Shown: piece after piece, positions 9,160 through 19,981 of the stretch
Layout: each line of letters opens with the position of its first letter
Numbering within the stretch: position 1 is the stretch's first letter
Assembly: GCA_023212725.1 (NCBI GenBank)
Contig: JALBYF010000068.1
Span: 1 to 64,000, forward strand
Length of the DNA stretch: 64,000 bases
Direction of reading: 5' to 3'
From: Tranzscheliella williamsii
Lineage: Eukaryota; Basidiomycota; Ustilaginomycetes; Ustilaginales; Ustilaginaceae
Position numbers and translations under genes: made by a program
Notes under the pieces: model-generated
The model's input: the letters and a program-made list of their open reading frames with translations, nothing else
Databases searched by the model: none
Told to the model about the DNA's origin: nothing

Positions 9160-10788
9160 CCCAGCATATACCTTTGAAGAGCTAAGAGAAGGTATTGTGG
9201 CGTAGGCAGGTGATAATGGCAAGTGCCGCCTCCATGATCTGCAAGTGCCCTATGTAAGAGGACCAAGGGCAACAGGATGTGGCGAGCGAGCAAGCTGACA
9301 GGAAGCGTAAAATAAAGTCGGAATTAACATGCAACAAACAAACAATCCCGAGATCCGCGGAAAATCCAACGCTTTGGGGGCACTTCTTTATGTGTTGCCA
9401 CTGTACGGCGTAGAGGCTCGCTGGACGTTCTCGACCTTGCCAGCCGCAGCAAGCCGTCAATTCGATACGAATCAAGACGTGTTGGTCAAGAGGAAACAAA
9501 GCTCTTGTTTCTCGTCCTGGGGTCCGAACCTACCTGCGGCAAGATCTCCCTTCTGCTGACCAAGCGCATGGACGGCTACTTCTTCCTTTCTCTCTGGCCA
9601 GGAGCCTTGAGAGTATGTGCAGCCGAATCTGCCTCGTAGCTCTGTGGAAATACCATGGTTCATCATCGTCACATATCGACAAGCCGGTGTGCTCATGTAG
9701 GTGCTCCGTAGGTGGATGTGATAACAACGCGACTACAAATGCCAGCTTGACTCTGTCGAGGACAGCTGCAAGATATACATGCAGTTCGCAATTGCTGTAC
9801 CGCAAGCTGCACTTAAACGCTGAAAAGAGGCAGTCGGTGTGACAACACTTTGTCATTCTAGTCACACTGTATAAAGATTAGTAGTGAGACGCCGTCGTCG
9901 TGGTTCCGAAACCAGTATTTCAGGACGCCCATGTCCGTATGTGTAGCGTAGCGGACAGGCCCTAATATCACGAGATGGCGCCTAGCAACGCTGCAGCAAG
10001 TGTCTCAAGGTCGACTGGCGCCGGTGGACAATGTCCTAGCCCTCGATGTTCTACGACCAGGACTAAGCAGCGCTGGGAGTCGCGACAGAGAGCAAGTGAT
10101 TGTCAAGATGTAAGCATATGAGGGCATTCAGGTTGCTGCAACCTGTGCATATGCGGATAATCACATTGTGATTATTGGCAGCTAACGCTGTGACAACTGT
10201 GATTTTATTTTAGTGATTTCGGGGGGTTCGACTAACCAACACTTCCCCTAGAATCACAATTGCGGCCAGCACGACGTTCGCCAAATCACAGCACACATAT
10301 CACATCGATCCATCAGCCCGACCCGGTCTTAGGTGTTCACCCCTTCGTCGGCCCTTCGTACACGTTAAGAACACGCCAAAGGGCTCGCTATCATCCTCAA
10401 CAAGATTTGCTACCGTTACGCCTTCCACCGCGCGAATTACACCCGTGTTCTTCCTACTCGTTGCTGTCAGAAATCTCACGGACGATCATTAGCGAAAACT
10501 CCCCTCCAGTAACAAGCAGGGCATTGACCCTTTCGTCACAGCACAAGGGGGTTCCGTTTCTTTGTGAATTCAAGACGGCAAAGATCGGTGTCGTGGCGAT
10601 AGGTCTGTCATTACGCCAGCACACGTTCGGTCCCTTTTCACCTTCTCCGCTCCATCTTCGGGCACATCCGACCATCGAACGAACCTGGATCATGTGTGGG
10701 AAGACGCGGCTTTCTCCGACAATTGCCATCTAAACCAGCCCAGTGTCTGTGGCCGAGTGACTGCGCTTGCTCACGGCCACCCGCCGAA
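9160..10788. other. Long divergent intergenic region with ATCACA/TGTGAT motifs
   Basis: 1.6 kb between the glycosylase and the large acidic protein. No conserved protein is seen in any frame. It contains a perfect 9-bp-arm palindrome at 10157-10175, further TGTGATT and AATCACAATTG half-sites at 10197-10206 and 10252-10262, and AT-rich DNA around 10190-10215. It probably includes the 5' UTRs of both genes. Confidence 0.5.
10157..10175. repeat. Perfect palindrome ATAATCACA-T-TGTGATTAT
   Basis: Two 9-nt arms that are exact reverse complements around a single T. The same core (ATCACA..TGTGAT) recurs at 29789-29801 and 39266-39279, each time in gene-free DNA. Function unknown; a dimeric factor site is one possibility. 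Confidence 0.7.
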
Positions 10789-13700
10789 ATGGGCTCCGTC
10801 GCTTTCCCAGCCTTTCAGCGCGCTCAGCAGGAGCACATGAGCCATGATCACTCGGCTCAAGAGCTCTACCAATCCGTCGAGAATACCATTCGCCAGCCAC
10901 AGGCATCTGCACCTCCCGCAGCCTCACCTGTATCCGATCTAGCTGCGATGGTGGATGGGTCATCGGATACTGCAGCTCGTGCGGCCACTTCTTCCAAGCT
11001 ATCCAGCCAACCGGCTCCTGCGCCGAAACCCAAGATCACCAAGCGCATCAACGCCCGTCTCCAGCTCGCCGCCGCTCTTATCGAAGCCGACAATGATAGC
11101 ATACTAGAAAAGGCACAGGTATGGCATATCTACTATCCGCCGCAGCCCAGCGGTGCACCGCGTCCGCCTCCGCCGCCTCAACCTGCTCTCGCCAGCCAGA
11201 GCGCCATTTTCGCCCCTTATCGCGAAGGATCTGCCCCTTCCATCACCCGCCATGTACGCACCTGGAGCGGCGCCACCGGCATCTCGCGCTTGCTCGATCC
11301 TGATCAGCATGGACGCCGTCCCAGCATCGACTTTCTCGGCGTCTCTCTGCCCACGGAGAAGAAAGCCCGGAGCAGAGCGGGCAGCATCATCAGTCTCGCA
11401 GCAGGCCGTCACGATCGAACCGACAGCTTGCTCTCCACCGGCAGCACTTCCGTCTTTGGCCGCCCTTCCATGGCAGAATCCCGTCCCGCCAGCGTCCTTT
11501 CAAATAGATTCACTGGTGCCGTTGATGACGATGAAGACGATGCCGCTCTAAGCGACTGGGGAGTAGACAAGTTCCTCAGCAAGGAAGAGAAGGAGCGTAT
11601 CTCCAGCGGTCGCCGCAGCCGGTCCAATAGCGTAGCCGGAAACCTCTCCCGGCCCTCTTCTGCAATTTACCACAGCGCCTATGCTGATGGCACCGGCATG
11701 GCAAGACCTCCCTCGAACGCAAGCCCAGGTTCGCTCGATTTGGCAAAACTACCCACAAACGAGGCGAGTAAAGGTGGCAGGGCCACTTCCGACATCGTTG
11801 CTTCCTCTTCACCCGCCGCCACTTTTACTTCTCAGACTTCCAAGCTCGAATTGCTGGCCCGAATCAAATTGTACCGTGAACGTCAGGAAAACTTGCCTCC
11901 TTCCGAGTGGGAAGGTCCAGGACCCGCCGCTTCCAAAGATGAGGTATTGGACCACATCATTTCGTCTTCGCCCCAGGTCAAGCGCCAATCTCTGCGGGAC
12001 GCTTCTCAGCAGCTCAACAGTGAGGAAGCCGCACTTGCCCATCCAAACGTTGGCCACGCGAGAGCACCTTCTTCAACCACGTCCATCTTGGACAGGCCTA
12101 GACCCTTGTCTCGTGCTGATTCGGTCTCTTCCTCTGCACTCATCGTCGATCCCTCTATTGCTGACGCTGCCGCTCTCCCTGCGAGCCGGTCCTTTGATCA
12201 CGAGCGTCAGGTCAGTACTCATACGACCAATCGACGTGTTTCTGCTGCCGCTGTACTGGGTATTGGCGACTGGTCTGAACACGCCCAATCTGCAGCAACA
12301 AGCGCAGTTTTCGTGCCGTCATCGGCGGCAGTCGTCTCTGAGACCGACTTCTCTGGAACTGACCTGTCCGAAACACTCAATACAAGCGTTTCCAACGTCG
12401 CAGAAGCTGAGGAGATCCACGCAGATCCTCCCCGGCCGCACAGCATACCTGATGCCGATCAGACAATAGACAACACGGAAGGCGCCACGTTCGATGCCAA
12501 TCCCGAGTCTGAACCGCTCAGTATGGTCGGCATCGGCTCCTATTCGCGTAGCCAGTCAAGACGCAATTCGGTAATGGCCTCACCTCTTTTCAAAGCACAC
12601 ACTTCTAGCGGAGTGGACGGACCAACACCTCCGCAGTCCTTTCAGCTGTTTCAGCCTGGAACACCCGTACTTGGTTTGCCATCCAACCTTACTCGAAGAC
12701 TGCCGCAAGATTCATTCGCAAGCCATGAACTCGGTCTGGGTCCAAGCCCATTCGCTGCAGCGCTTCAAGCTGCAAGTCCCAGATTCATTGCTTCCCCGGA
12801 GCTGCCAGGCAGCGAGAACGCCGGCTCGGTACCTGGCCCCCATCCAATCGACACAGCCAACCTGACCACCAAGCAACTGCAAACCATAGCGCGAAATTCG
12901 ACCTTCCCATCGCATCTCGGCATCAATCGCGATCTGCTCGATACGATGTCATACGAGATCCATAACGAGGAGGACGAGTTCGGACAGCTGCGCAAATCCA
13001 CCACCGAAATTCCTTCGATAGACATCGAGTCTCTGACGGACGATATTGCTCGCACAGGCGGCGAGAATTTTCAGGTTCAGCTGGCGGGTGGTACAGCTCC
13101 CGACCTCTCATCGGCGAACTGGGGTAAGCCACGCAAAAAATGGTTCCGGCTCAGCACCATGGACGCTAAGAAAGACAAAAAGGCGAAAATTTTGCTCGTC
13201 CAGGACGGTTCAGATAGGGACGGTGAATCGGACGCGGAAGTACTGCAGGGTGCTGTTGCCGCCGCCGATCGACTCGGCGTCAATGCCGTCGATCCGCCTG
13301 ATCTGTCGGACCTGTATGCAGCAGAGCCGGCCGCTAAAGTGGATTCTGACATTGCCGGCCCAGAAAGCCGGATCGAAGACGACATCGATGACGACTATAT
13401 TAGCCCACCGCGGAAAGGACCATTGCGGCCGCTCGGTATGGCTGCCCGGCTTCCCAAAACCATCGCTATGCCTCAACCTCTTCAAGGCACCGAGCTGGCA
13501 CCTGCGCTTCGACTTACCGGACAACCAGACGAAGAGGTCCTCCGCGCTCCTGAAAAGCGCCATACTCTTCACGTGCCCGAGGGCTTTGTGCTCCACGACA
13601 CTAGAGGTGGGCTGCCATCTTTGCTGCCACCTATGCGAAGCATTGCCGTGCGCAGTGCCAACGGGCCACAACCAATGTTTGCTGCCCTGGCGCACAGCAA

Positions 13701-16284
13701 GAAGCATGCCAGAATAATCAGCGAGCTCAAAGCGATCGAGGTAGGAAGAACCCTGCAAGTTCCTGCTGCGGCACCTCGAGGCATTGGCCGACGTGCTGCA
13801 GTCCCCACGACGGCGCTTTTCCGAAACCAGCTCGTACAGCACGATGACGAGCGAGAAGGCTGGGGCTGGGAACTGGGCACTTCTGCTAATGTCATCTTCA
13901 AGCCAGATGCCGAGGGCGATTCAGACGACGACGATAAGCCCTTGGCCGACCTCAAGAAGCAAGGTCGGTCTGCCAAGCGGGCTGCCAAAAGGCTTGCGAA
14001 GGAAAAACGTAAGCGCAAGGCTGCTCGCCGGATACGTCGTGCTAAGCGGGAAGAAGCTTTGCGCGATGGAAAGTCTTTCGACGAAGTGGGAGTCGAGGAG
14101 CTTAGCCCAGATGAGGATCTTGATCTCAGCAGCACCACGAGCGAGGAAGAGGCGACTGATAGCGAGGCAGACTCAGATCTTTGGGCGAGCGATGACGATA
14201 AGCGTTGGGTCGATGACCAGAAGCCCGCGGGGAAGCTGTATGGCAAGAGTCTGCTCGACATCGCGACCGAGCGCGCCGCGGAGCGCAAGTCGAAAGCACG
14301 GTATTATGGCCAAGCACAATTGGAAGACGAAGGCTCCACTTTGCTGCATCTGGAAGATGGGGACCAGCGCGTGGCCTCGCGGACGAATCTCGCAGTACCT
14401 GGCGTCGCAGAGGATCACGCAGCGTCCGATGACGGTGCCTCCATCGCTCCAAGTGTTGCCAAAACCTTCCGCGACAACCCAGTCGGGTACAACGATACGA
14501 AAGAGAGAATGCAGGCAGTGTTCGGTGCCGATCAAATCTGGGCCCGTGAACTTGCCAAGCGACAAGCGGAGGAATTGCAGGAAGCTGAAGCGAGGAACGT
14601 GGCCCGCAATGCCGCTGAGGCGCCTGAAAAGAGCAAGGAGCTGAAGAAAGATAGGGGTCTGTTTGCACGCAACAAAAAGAGCAAGAAGAAAGACACCGAA
14701 ACAACGCTACCCAGCCCTAACCCCGTGGCTGATCACAGCAGCGGCATACTACAAGGTGTTCTGGATGGCTCGATGAATGGCTCTGAAGCAGCAAATGGAG
14801 TGCCAGACGACCGTTCGGAAGAAGCAGAGCCACGGGAGAGCCAGACTCCCCTCAGGCCACCTACCATCGCTCTGGACATTGTTGATGAGAGCGTCGTTGA
14901 AGGTGGTCGTCGCACGCCTGGTTTCTTGGCGGGCGAAGAGAAGGCTGCTGAGGATTGGCTTCTCGTTTCGGACCATGGCTCTGTCAACGCGGACTCGAGC
15001 GACGATGATATGCCCTTGTCTCAGCTGAAGAAAAATGTTGGCTCGCGGCCTGTTTCTTTCGCCGCCAGCCTTATGCTTGACCCTAAGCGAACGAGCCAAG
15101 AAGGATCATCAGACGAGGAGATTCCGCTTGCGGCCCTCAAGGAAAAGCGCGCGCGCCAATCAATGCTGCTGGGTGGCGGACGATTAGACCTAGACTTCGT
15201 TTTGCCGCACAATAGTCTGACTTCGCCACCCATCGGGAGATCTCCCAGCATCGGTCGCCGTGACGATGCAAGCGACAAGCCTCTGGCTGGTCGCACGGCA
15301 TCTGCCTTCTCGGCGGTGCAGCCGACCGGGGACAGCGACTCGGATGACGACGACCTGCCCCTGGGACAGCGCCATCCAGATGGCGCCAGTGCATTGCTGG
15401 CTGTCAGGGCGGCCATAGAAGAGAAGAAGCGAGCAGCAAGGGAATTGAAGAAGGCCGAGAAGACTAAGCGAAGGGCAGCCAAGCTGGCTGCCGCCGTTAA
15501 CAAGATCAACGGAACAGAGGGTGCAAATCCAGACGACGTCATGGTCACACTGGAAAGCACTGCTGTACAAGGAGCTCATGCATACGCGAGCGGGTCGGAC
15601 GACGATGACGAGGAAGACGAGGAGGACAGCGAAGATGACAAGCCGCTCGGGTATGCACATCCGCAGGCCGCCATCATCGCCGAGCAAGCCGCCTTAATTC
15701 GCCAACTGCAAGCCGAGAGGTCACAACAGCAGAACGCCAGCATGTCACCGATGGGATCAGCGATGCAATCAGCCCAACTTTCGATGATGGCGGGAGCGCC
15801 AGGGTCGGGCTTCTTTAACATGGGCGCTATGGGTGGCATGGGAAGCATGGCTGGCGTGAGCGGTATGATGGATCCGCGACAGTCGATGATGGGGATGCCG
15901 GCAGGCTCGATGATGATGGGCATCTCACCTCGATTCGACGGGTTGCCCGCTGGATCTCCTGGGCTGCCAATGGGTCTATCGTTGCCGATGGGTTTCGGCG
16001 GTATGAACGAAGGGGCGCCTAGTCACAGCCAACCTGTTTTCGGCGGCCCGGTAGCCGAGGGCGCTTCGATAGGACCGCCGAACGCGGCCGGCGGCCTGCC
16101 CGCGAGCTCGGCGTCGATGATGCCGATGCAAGCGTCCGTCCCGGCAGCGTCCAACAACCCCATGACGCTCCTTCTGGACCCGAAGGCCTCCTCCATCCAC
16201 AACTGGAGGACCCAAGTGCCGCCGGACGCAACTGCCACAAACACGCCGCCTGGCGGAGGTTCGACGACCCACTCGTCTTCGTAG
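10789..16284 (+). CDS. Large low-complexity protein with acidic PL repeats, function unknown
   Basis: Single exon, 1,831 residues from the first in-frame ATG (10789, MGSVAFPAFQ). A short conserved-looking N-terminal segment (about 85-125) has ITKRINARLQLAAALIEAD and a Pro-rich patch. Residues 150-850 are Ser/Ala/Pro-rich with many RPSS/RSRSNS sites that look like kinase targets. A strongly basic patch (about 1055-1095: KRAAKRLAKEKRKRKAAR) could be a nuclear signal. Five acidic motifs of the form (S/D)DDD-x-PL occur near 1045, 1403, 1441, 1517 and 1608; three continue as PLxxLK and two as PLGxxHP. A helical segment (IIAEQAALIRQLQAER) precedes a Met/Gly-rich tail. No known domain was recognised. 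Probably nuclear or scaffold-like, but this is inference. Confidence 0.85.
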   Translation: MGSVAFPAFQRAQQEHMSHDHSAQELYQSVENTIRQPQASAPPAASPVSDLAAMVDGSSDTAARAATSSKLSSQPAPAPKPKITKRINARLQLAAALIEADNDSILEKAQVWHIYYPPQPSGAPRPPPPPQPALASQSAIFAPYREGSAPSITRHVRTWSGATGISRLLDPDQHGRRPSIDFLGVSLPTEKKARSRAGSIISLAAGRHDRTDSLLSTGSTSVFGRPSMAESRPASVLSNRFTGAVDDDEDDAALSDWGVDKFLSKEEKERISSGRRSRSNSVAGNLSRPSSAIYHSAYADGTGMARPPSNASPGSLDLAKLPTNEASKGGRATSDIVASSSPAATFTSQTSKLELLARIKLYRERQENLPPSEWEGPGPAASKDEVLDHIISSSPQVKRQSLRDASQQLNSEEAALAHPNVGHARAPSSTTSILDRPRPLSRADSVSSSALIVDPSIADAAALPASRSFDHERQVSTHTTNRRVSAAAVLGIGDWSEHAQSAATSAVFVPSSAAVVSETDFSGTDLSETLNTSVSNVAEAEEIHADPPRPHSIPDADQTIDNTEGATFDANPESEPLSMVGIGSYSRSQSRRNSVMASPLFKAHTSSGVDGPTPPQSFQLFQPGTPVLGLPSNLTRRLPQDSFASHELGLGPSPFAAALQAASPRFIASPELPGSENAGSVPGPHPIDTANLTTKQLQTIARNSTFPSHLGINRDLLDTMSYEIHNEEDEFGQLRKSTTEIPSIDIESLTDDIARTGGENFQVQLAGGTAPDLSSANWGKPRKKWFRLSTMDAKKDKKAKILLVQDGSDRDGESDAEVLQGAVAAADRLGVNAVDPPDLSDLYAAEPAAKVDSDIAGPESRIEDDIDDDYISPPRKGPLRPLGMAARLPKTIAMPQPLQGTELAPALRLTGQPDEEVLRAPEKRHTLHVPEGFVLHDTRGGLPSLLPPMRSIAVRSANGPQPMFAALAHSKKHARIISELKAIEVGRTLQVPAAAPRGIGRRAAVPTTALFRNQLVQHDDEREGWGWELGTSANVIFKPDAEGDSDDDDKPLADLKKQGRSAKRAAKRLAKEKRKRKAARRIRRAKREEALRDGKSFDEVGVEELSPDEDLDLSSTTSEEEATDSEADSDLWASDDDKRWVDDQKPAGKLYGKSLLDIATERAAERKSKARYYGQAQLEDEGSTLLHLEDGDQRVASRTNLAVPGVAEDHAASDDGASIAPSVAKTFRDNPVGYNDTKERMQAVFGADQIWARELAKRQAEELQEAEARNVARNAAEAPEKSKELKKDRGLFARNKKSKKKDTETTLPSPNPVADHSSGILQGVLDGSMNGSEAANGVPDDRSEEAEPRESQTPLRPPTIALDIVDESVVEGGRRTPGFLAGEEKAAEDWLLVSDHGSVNADSSDDDMPLSQLKKNVGSRPVSFAASLMLDPKRTSQEGSSDEEIPLAALKEKRARQSMLLGGGRLDLDFVLPHNSLTSPPIGRSPSIGRRDDASDKPLAGRTASAFSAVQPTGDSDSDDDDLPLGQRHPDGASALLAVRAAIEEKKRAARELKKAEKTKRRAAKLAAAVNKINGTEGANPDDVMVTLESTAVQGAHAYASGSDDDDEEDEEDSEDDKPLGYAHPQAAIIAEQAALIRQLQAERSQQQNASMSPMGSAMQSAQLSMMAGAPGSGFFNMGAMGGMGSMAGVSGMMDPRQSMMGMPAGSMMMGISPRFDGLPAGSPGLPMGLSLPMGFGGMNEGAPSHSQPVFGGPVAEGASIGPPNAAGGLPASSASMMPMQASVPAASNNPMTLLLDPKASSIHNWRTQVPPDATATNTPPGGGSTTHSSS

Positions 16285-16902
16285 CTACCCAGGCCCGCCA
16301 CGCGATATCTGTCCCTCTCGTCACTCGGTTGCCTTTGGCGCCCGCGACTTTACCCTTAATCGCGATATGTTATCAGCTGGACCATAGAGGATCGAATTCA
16401 TTCATTCCGAATTAAGCATGCGGCCCCGGATCCGAGTGGGCCGCGATGGAGTCGGAGGTGAGTGGCAATACAGGATCTAACAGTCCGACCTGCTGCGGAG
16501 AAGCTTCTCGACGCTGCGCGAGCACAGTCGAATGTGGAGGAAGCGCTTGGAAACGGCGCAATGACAGTATGAGTGTGGAGTGTTGGTGAATCATATTGTT
16601 CGCGGGGACGGGCGAGGTTGCCGTGCCGATGGTAGGAAGAACGTCCTCGCCGGCCACCTACCATCATAACCAAGCCCGGCATTTCGTCTCTACTGTGGTA
16701 CTACGAAGTGCACCGTGACGATTTCATTGCGACAGATACTGCACCGAGATTAGCTCACTGCGACTCTCACATCCGGCACCATTGACAACGTATCTTTACA
16801 ACCAACTCGTTTCTGTGGTTATAGACGCAGCGTTTCCATCCCTACACGCAGTCATTCCCTTATAGACCAAGCTCCTTTGTTACTAGCAAGACTGCCGAAA
16901 AC
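16285..16902. promoter_or_regulatory. Promoter region of the SIS1-type gene
   Basis: 618 bp between two genes on the same strand. It holds the 3' UTR of the acidic-repeat gene and the upstream region of the chaperone gene, including a candidate heat-shock element. No further gene was seen. Confidence 0.45.
16500..16512. promoter_or_regulatory. Candidate heat-shock element upstream of SIS1-type DnaJ
   Basis: GAA-gc-TTC-tc-GAc: two perfect inverted nGAAn units and a third with one mismatch, about 390 bp before the chaperone ATG. Sis1-type genes are Hsf1 targets in other fungi; the site here is inferred from sequence only. Confidence 0.4.
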
Positions 16903-18105
16903 ATGGGCACAGATTACTACAAGGTACTCAATGTCCCAAAGGATGCCGACGAAGAGACGCTGAAAAAGGCATACAAGAAAGCCGCGCTCAAGTGGCATCC
17001 GGACCGGAACAAGGACAACATCGAGGCGGCCAACAAGAAGTTCAAAGAGGTCGGCGAGGCGTTCGAGGTGCTTTCCGACAAGAACAAGCGCGCCATATAC
17101 GATCAATATGGAGAGGAAGGCTTGAAGAATGCCGGGCCTGACCCTGGCGCCGCTGGCGGTGCGGGCGGCTTCCCTGGCGGCGCTGGCGGCGGCTTCCCCG
17201 GAGCAGGTGGATTTACCTCGTTCCCCGGCGGCGGTGGCCGCACGTTCACCTTCACCTCGAGCGGGCCGGGCGGAGGCGGCATGGGTGGCTTCAGCCCGAG
17301 CGATCCCAACGACATTTTTGCAAGCATGTTCGGCGGTGCTTCGCCGTTTGGCAAGATGGGTGGCATGGGCGGCCGGGGAGGCATGGGGGGGATGGGGAGT
17401 ATGGACGAGGATATGTTTGGGTCAGCCGCTGGGGGTGGCGGCCGCAGGACGGGGGGCGGTATGGGTGGGATGCCGGGGGGCTTTGGTTTTGGCGGCGCCG
17501 ACGGAGCGCACGGCGGGACGCCGGCCGAGGAAAAGCCGAGCGACGTGGAGAAGACACTACCGCTATCGCTGCCCGACCTTTACTCTGGCACGACCAAGCG
17601 GCTCAAGGTCGGGCGCAAGCTGGCGTCGGGTGGCAGCGAGGAGCGCGTCCTGACAGTCGACGTCAAGCCGGGCTGGAAGAAGGGGACCAAGATTCGCTTC
17701 GGCGGCGCGGGACACGAGGTCGCGCCGGGCGTCTTTCAGGACGTGGTCTTTATCGTCGACGAGAAGCCGCACGCGGTCTTCCGGCGCGAGGGCGACGATC
17801 TGCGCCTCACCATCGCCGTCCCGCTGATTGACGCGCTCGACCCCCCGCGCCCCGGCGCACCCGGCAGCCGCCGCACCGTCGACACCCTCGACGGCAGGAA
17901 AATCGACGTCCCCCTCCCCCAACCCTCCCCCGGCGCGTCGTGCATCACCCCGGGCAAGACCACCCGGCTGGCCAACGAAGGCATGCCCATCAGCAAGACC
18001 AACGGCAAAAGAAAGGGCGATCTCGTCGTAGAGTGGTCCGTCCAGCTCCCCGACCGCCTTAGCCAGGCGCAGAAGCAGGGCCTCCGCAAGATTCTCGCTC
18101 CCTAG
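16903..18105 (+). CDS. SIS1: Type II DnaJ/Hsp40 co-chaperone (Sis1/DNAJB type)
   Basis: 400 residues, single exon. The J domain is at 1-70 with the HPD motif at 32-34. A Gly/Phe- then Gly/Met-rich linker (about 77-205) follows. The C-terminal substrate-binding domains (about 213-395) contain [13 protein letters not shown] and [20 protein letters not shown], and the end is KQGLRKIL. There is no CxxCxGxG zinc finger, which places it in class II with yeast Sis1 and human DNAJB1. Known role: stimulates Hsp70 ATPase, delivers clients, and supports translation and prion/aggregate handling in cytosol and nucleus. The Gly-rich linker is long and Met-rich near its end. Confidence 0.95.
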   Translation: MGTDYYKVLNVPKDADEETLKKAYKKAALKWHPDRNKDNIEAANKKFKEVGEAFEVLSDKNKRAIYDQYGEEGLKNAGPDPGAAGGAGGFPGGAGGGFPGAGGFTSFPGGGGRTFTFTSSGPGGGGMGGFSPSDPNDIFASMFGGASPFGKMGGMGGRGGMGGMGSMDEDMFGSAAGGGGRRTGGGMGGMPGGFGFGGADGAHGGTPAEEKPSDVEKTLPLSLPDLYSGTTKRLKVGRKLASGGSEERVLTVDVKPGWKKGTKIRFGGAGHEVAPGVFQDVVFIVDEKPHAVFRREGDDLRLTIAVPLIDALDPPRPGAPGSRRTVDTLDGRKIDVPLPQPSPGASCITPGKTTRLANEGMPISKTNGKRKGDLVVEWSVQLPDRLSQAQKQGLRKILAP

Positions 18106-18377
18106 CCGTCTTCCCCTCCCCTTTCGCGGCTCTTCCCCGCGCTATACCTCTCGGCACTCCGCATTGCTCCGTATTGTCCTAACTGCAATTGCTCTCTTAC
18201 TGTATTCACTGCAATCGATGTTCTATTCACTGGTTCCAGCGGCTGTGTGGCCCGAGTGCGAGTCTTAGTGTCGCGGGAGGCGAGCGACAGCGCCAAATGG
18301 GCGTTGCCACTCGTTGGCTACAGTGTCAACGGCGGTGGACCGCGTGTGCGGCGTGGTGAGGTGCGCGGCACGTGCAG

Positions 18378-18854
18378 CTAGCCCAACACAATGAGGTAGA
18401 TGATGACGACGATGTTGATGGCGACGAGCGGGACTGTGACAGGGAGGGAGGGAGGGGCGTCAGCATCAGCCCAGCGATGGGCAGGGAAGCGGGTGCGGCT
18501 GGTGCCGGGCATACGTACTGCGCATCAGCGTGCGCACGGCCGAGATGAGGTTGATCAGCCGCGCCTTGATGGAGCTATCGGACGCGGACGACGCGGCGCC
18601 GAAGCCCTGATGCGGGTCGAACGCGCTCTGCTGCACCGAGTTGGACGACCATCCCACTGCCGACCGAGACACACAGCCAGGCGCACAGCGCAAACCCAAG
18701 CCGAGAAGGACCAGTGTCAGTGGCGCGGTCAGACTCGAGGTGCCACGCTGGAACTCGACCTACCTCGTGCCAAAAAGCGCTCTTCCGACAGCACAGCCAG
18801 TGCGTTTGTGATGAAGAGGATCAGGTAGAGCGCGGTGCCCAAGCCGAAGGCCAT
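18378..18854 (-). CDS. YOS1: Yos1/IER3IP1-like ER-Golgi transport membrane protein, three exons
   Basis: Read on the minus strand from ATG 18852-18854: exons 18764-18854, 18519-18656 and 18378-18433, with GTAGGT and GTACGT donors and CAG acceptors. All phases agree, giving 94 residues. An N-terminal hydrophobic helix (FGLGTALYLILFITNALAVL) leads into SEERFLARVGW. A short polar loop follows, then IKARLINLISAVRTLMRIP, and a C-terminal hydrophobic helix (VAINIVVIIYLIVLG). This layout and the SEERFL, GW and VRTLMR motifs are those of Yos1 and human IER3IP1. Known role: subunit of the Yip1-Yif1-Yos1 complex needed for COPII vesicle traffic. It is convergent with SIS1. The splice model was derived by hand, but family match is strong. 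Confidence 0.92.
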
Positions 18855-19519
18855 CGTGCCTGCGTGCCCAACGGCGTAGAGGACAAACGCTGCCTAGCTC
18901 CGCGAGCCTGCTCACCGGCCGCGCCACAAAACACGCGCGGCAGACGTCGAACAGCTGCCAGCGAGCGTTGCAGGTCTTCCACGGGGGCTATGCACCAAAC
19001 GGTGGGCGTTGGCGAGTTGGCTCAGACCGCGCAGAGACAGCTGGCGGACGTTCGACAGGGTTGTCTGAAGCAATAGGCGCGCCGTTGAAGTCAGGGAGAT
19101 CGAGAAAGGGTCGGTAAGGAAGACGCTGGCTGGTGCGGAAGGTCTGAGCTGGGTGGTAAAGTCGGTACTGCTAGCTGGATTGATGTTGCGTGGAGCATGT
19201 TATGTTAGGTCGAAACGCTCACGTGATCTATTCCACGGCCATATGGTAACCATCTTGTTTGACAGTCAAACGCCCACTGCACTGCATCCTAATGAAACCC
19301 TAAGGTCCAGGTAACAGCAGACTGTCAGCTTGTGTCTGACTGGGATTAGATGTAGGTACAAATACAGATAGTGGGGTGGGGGGGGGGGCTAGAAGGGCGG
19401 GCGGAAAATCGTCTGGCATGGACGGGAGGGCTGCCATACGGACGTGCTGGATCCTTCGCAGTCCTCATAAGTGACTATGCCGATAGATGCTTCAGAAGCC
19501 CGTAAAGTAGCTGCGGCGA
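18855..19519. other. Intergenic, no gene seen
   Basis: 665 bp upstream of YOS1 and downstream of the S8 gene. It has a G-rich run at about 19373-19388, and a CACGTG E-box at about 19220-19230. No protein-like frame was recognised. Confidence 0.45.
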
Positions 19520-19981
19520 TTAGGAGACACGAGCAACCACTTCACCGGAAAAGCCGCGCCTGATGGCGTCTCGGACCTCCCACCAGCCGTGCTTGCCACA
19601 ATCGACGAGAGCAATCTCGCCCATGCTGAGTGGCTGGACGAATTTGGCTCTGCGGCCGGTGGCGAAGCGAAGCAGCTCATTTTTGTCCATCGTCAGTTTG
19701 CGCGACGGTTTCGACACGACATTCATCTTTTCAAGCACCGGGCGGTCATCCGGTCGGAACTTGAGATCCACCCACAAGCGCCGCGCTGCTGGTGATGCTG
19801 TGACGTAGGTGGAGGGTGAAGGCCCGGTCTGTGTGCCGCGGGTGACATTGTGGATAAAGCCGTGCTGAAGTAGGATGCTCAGCATGGATAGGTTGTCCTT
19901 GGTAGAGGAGATCGGGATCGATCGCAACCTCGCCCTCGAGGCATTTTGGAGAATGGTGCAGAGATCTGCGTGGAGCGGCAT
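19520..19981 (-). CDS. MRPS8: Mitochondrial small ribosomal subunit protein S8 (uS8m)
   Basis: 153 residues from ATG 19979-19981 (MPLHADLCTILQNASRAR). The open frame extends further upstream, but the conserved N-terminus of bacterial/mitochondrial S8 starts here (D-x2-T-x-LxNAsRA). The middle has LSMLSILLQHGFIHNV. The C-terminal half reads RLWVDLKFRPDDRPVLEKM, then VSKPSRKL, and ends WWEVRDAIRRGFSGEVVARV, the mitochondrial S8 fold. Known role: binds 15S/16S-type rRNA in the mitoribosomal small subunit. It shares a 335-bp divergent promoter with the DUF4505-like gene, whose product may also be mitochondrial; shared regulation is only a guess. Confidence 0.9.
   Translation of the reverse strand: MPLHADLCTILQNASRARLRSIPISSTKDNLSMLSILLQHGFIHNVTRGTQTGPSPSTYVTASPAARRLWVDLKFRPDDRPVLEKMNVVSKPSRKLTMDKNELLRFATGRRAKFVQPLSMGEIALVDCGKHGWWEVRDAIRRGFSGEVVARVS

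Noticed and set aside
9160..9222. Longer N-terminus of the mismatch glycosylase
   Set aside because: The open frame continues to 9222, but there is no ATG above 9159.
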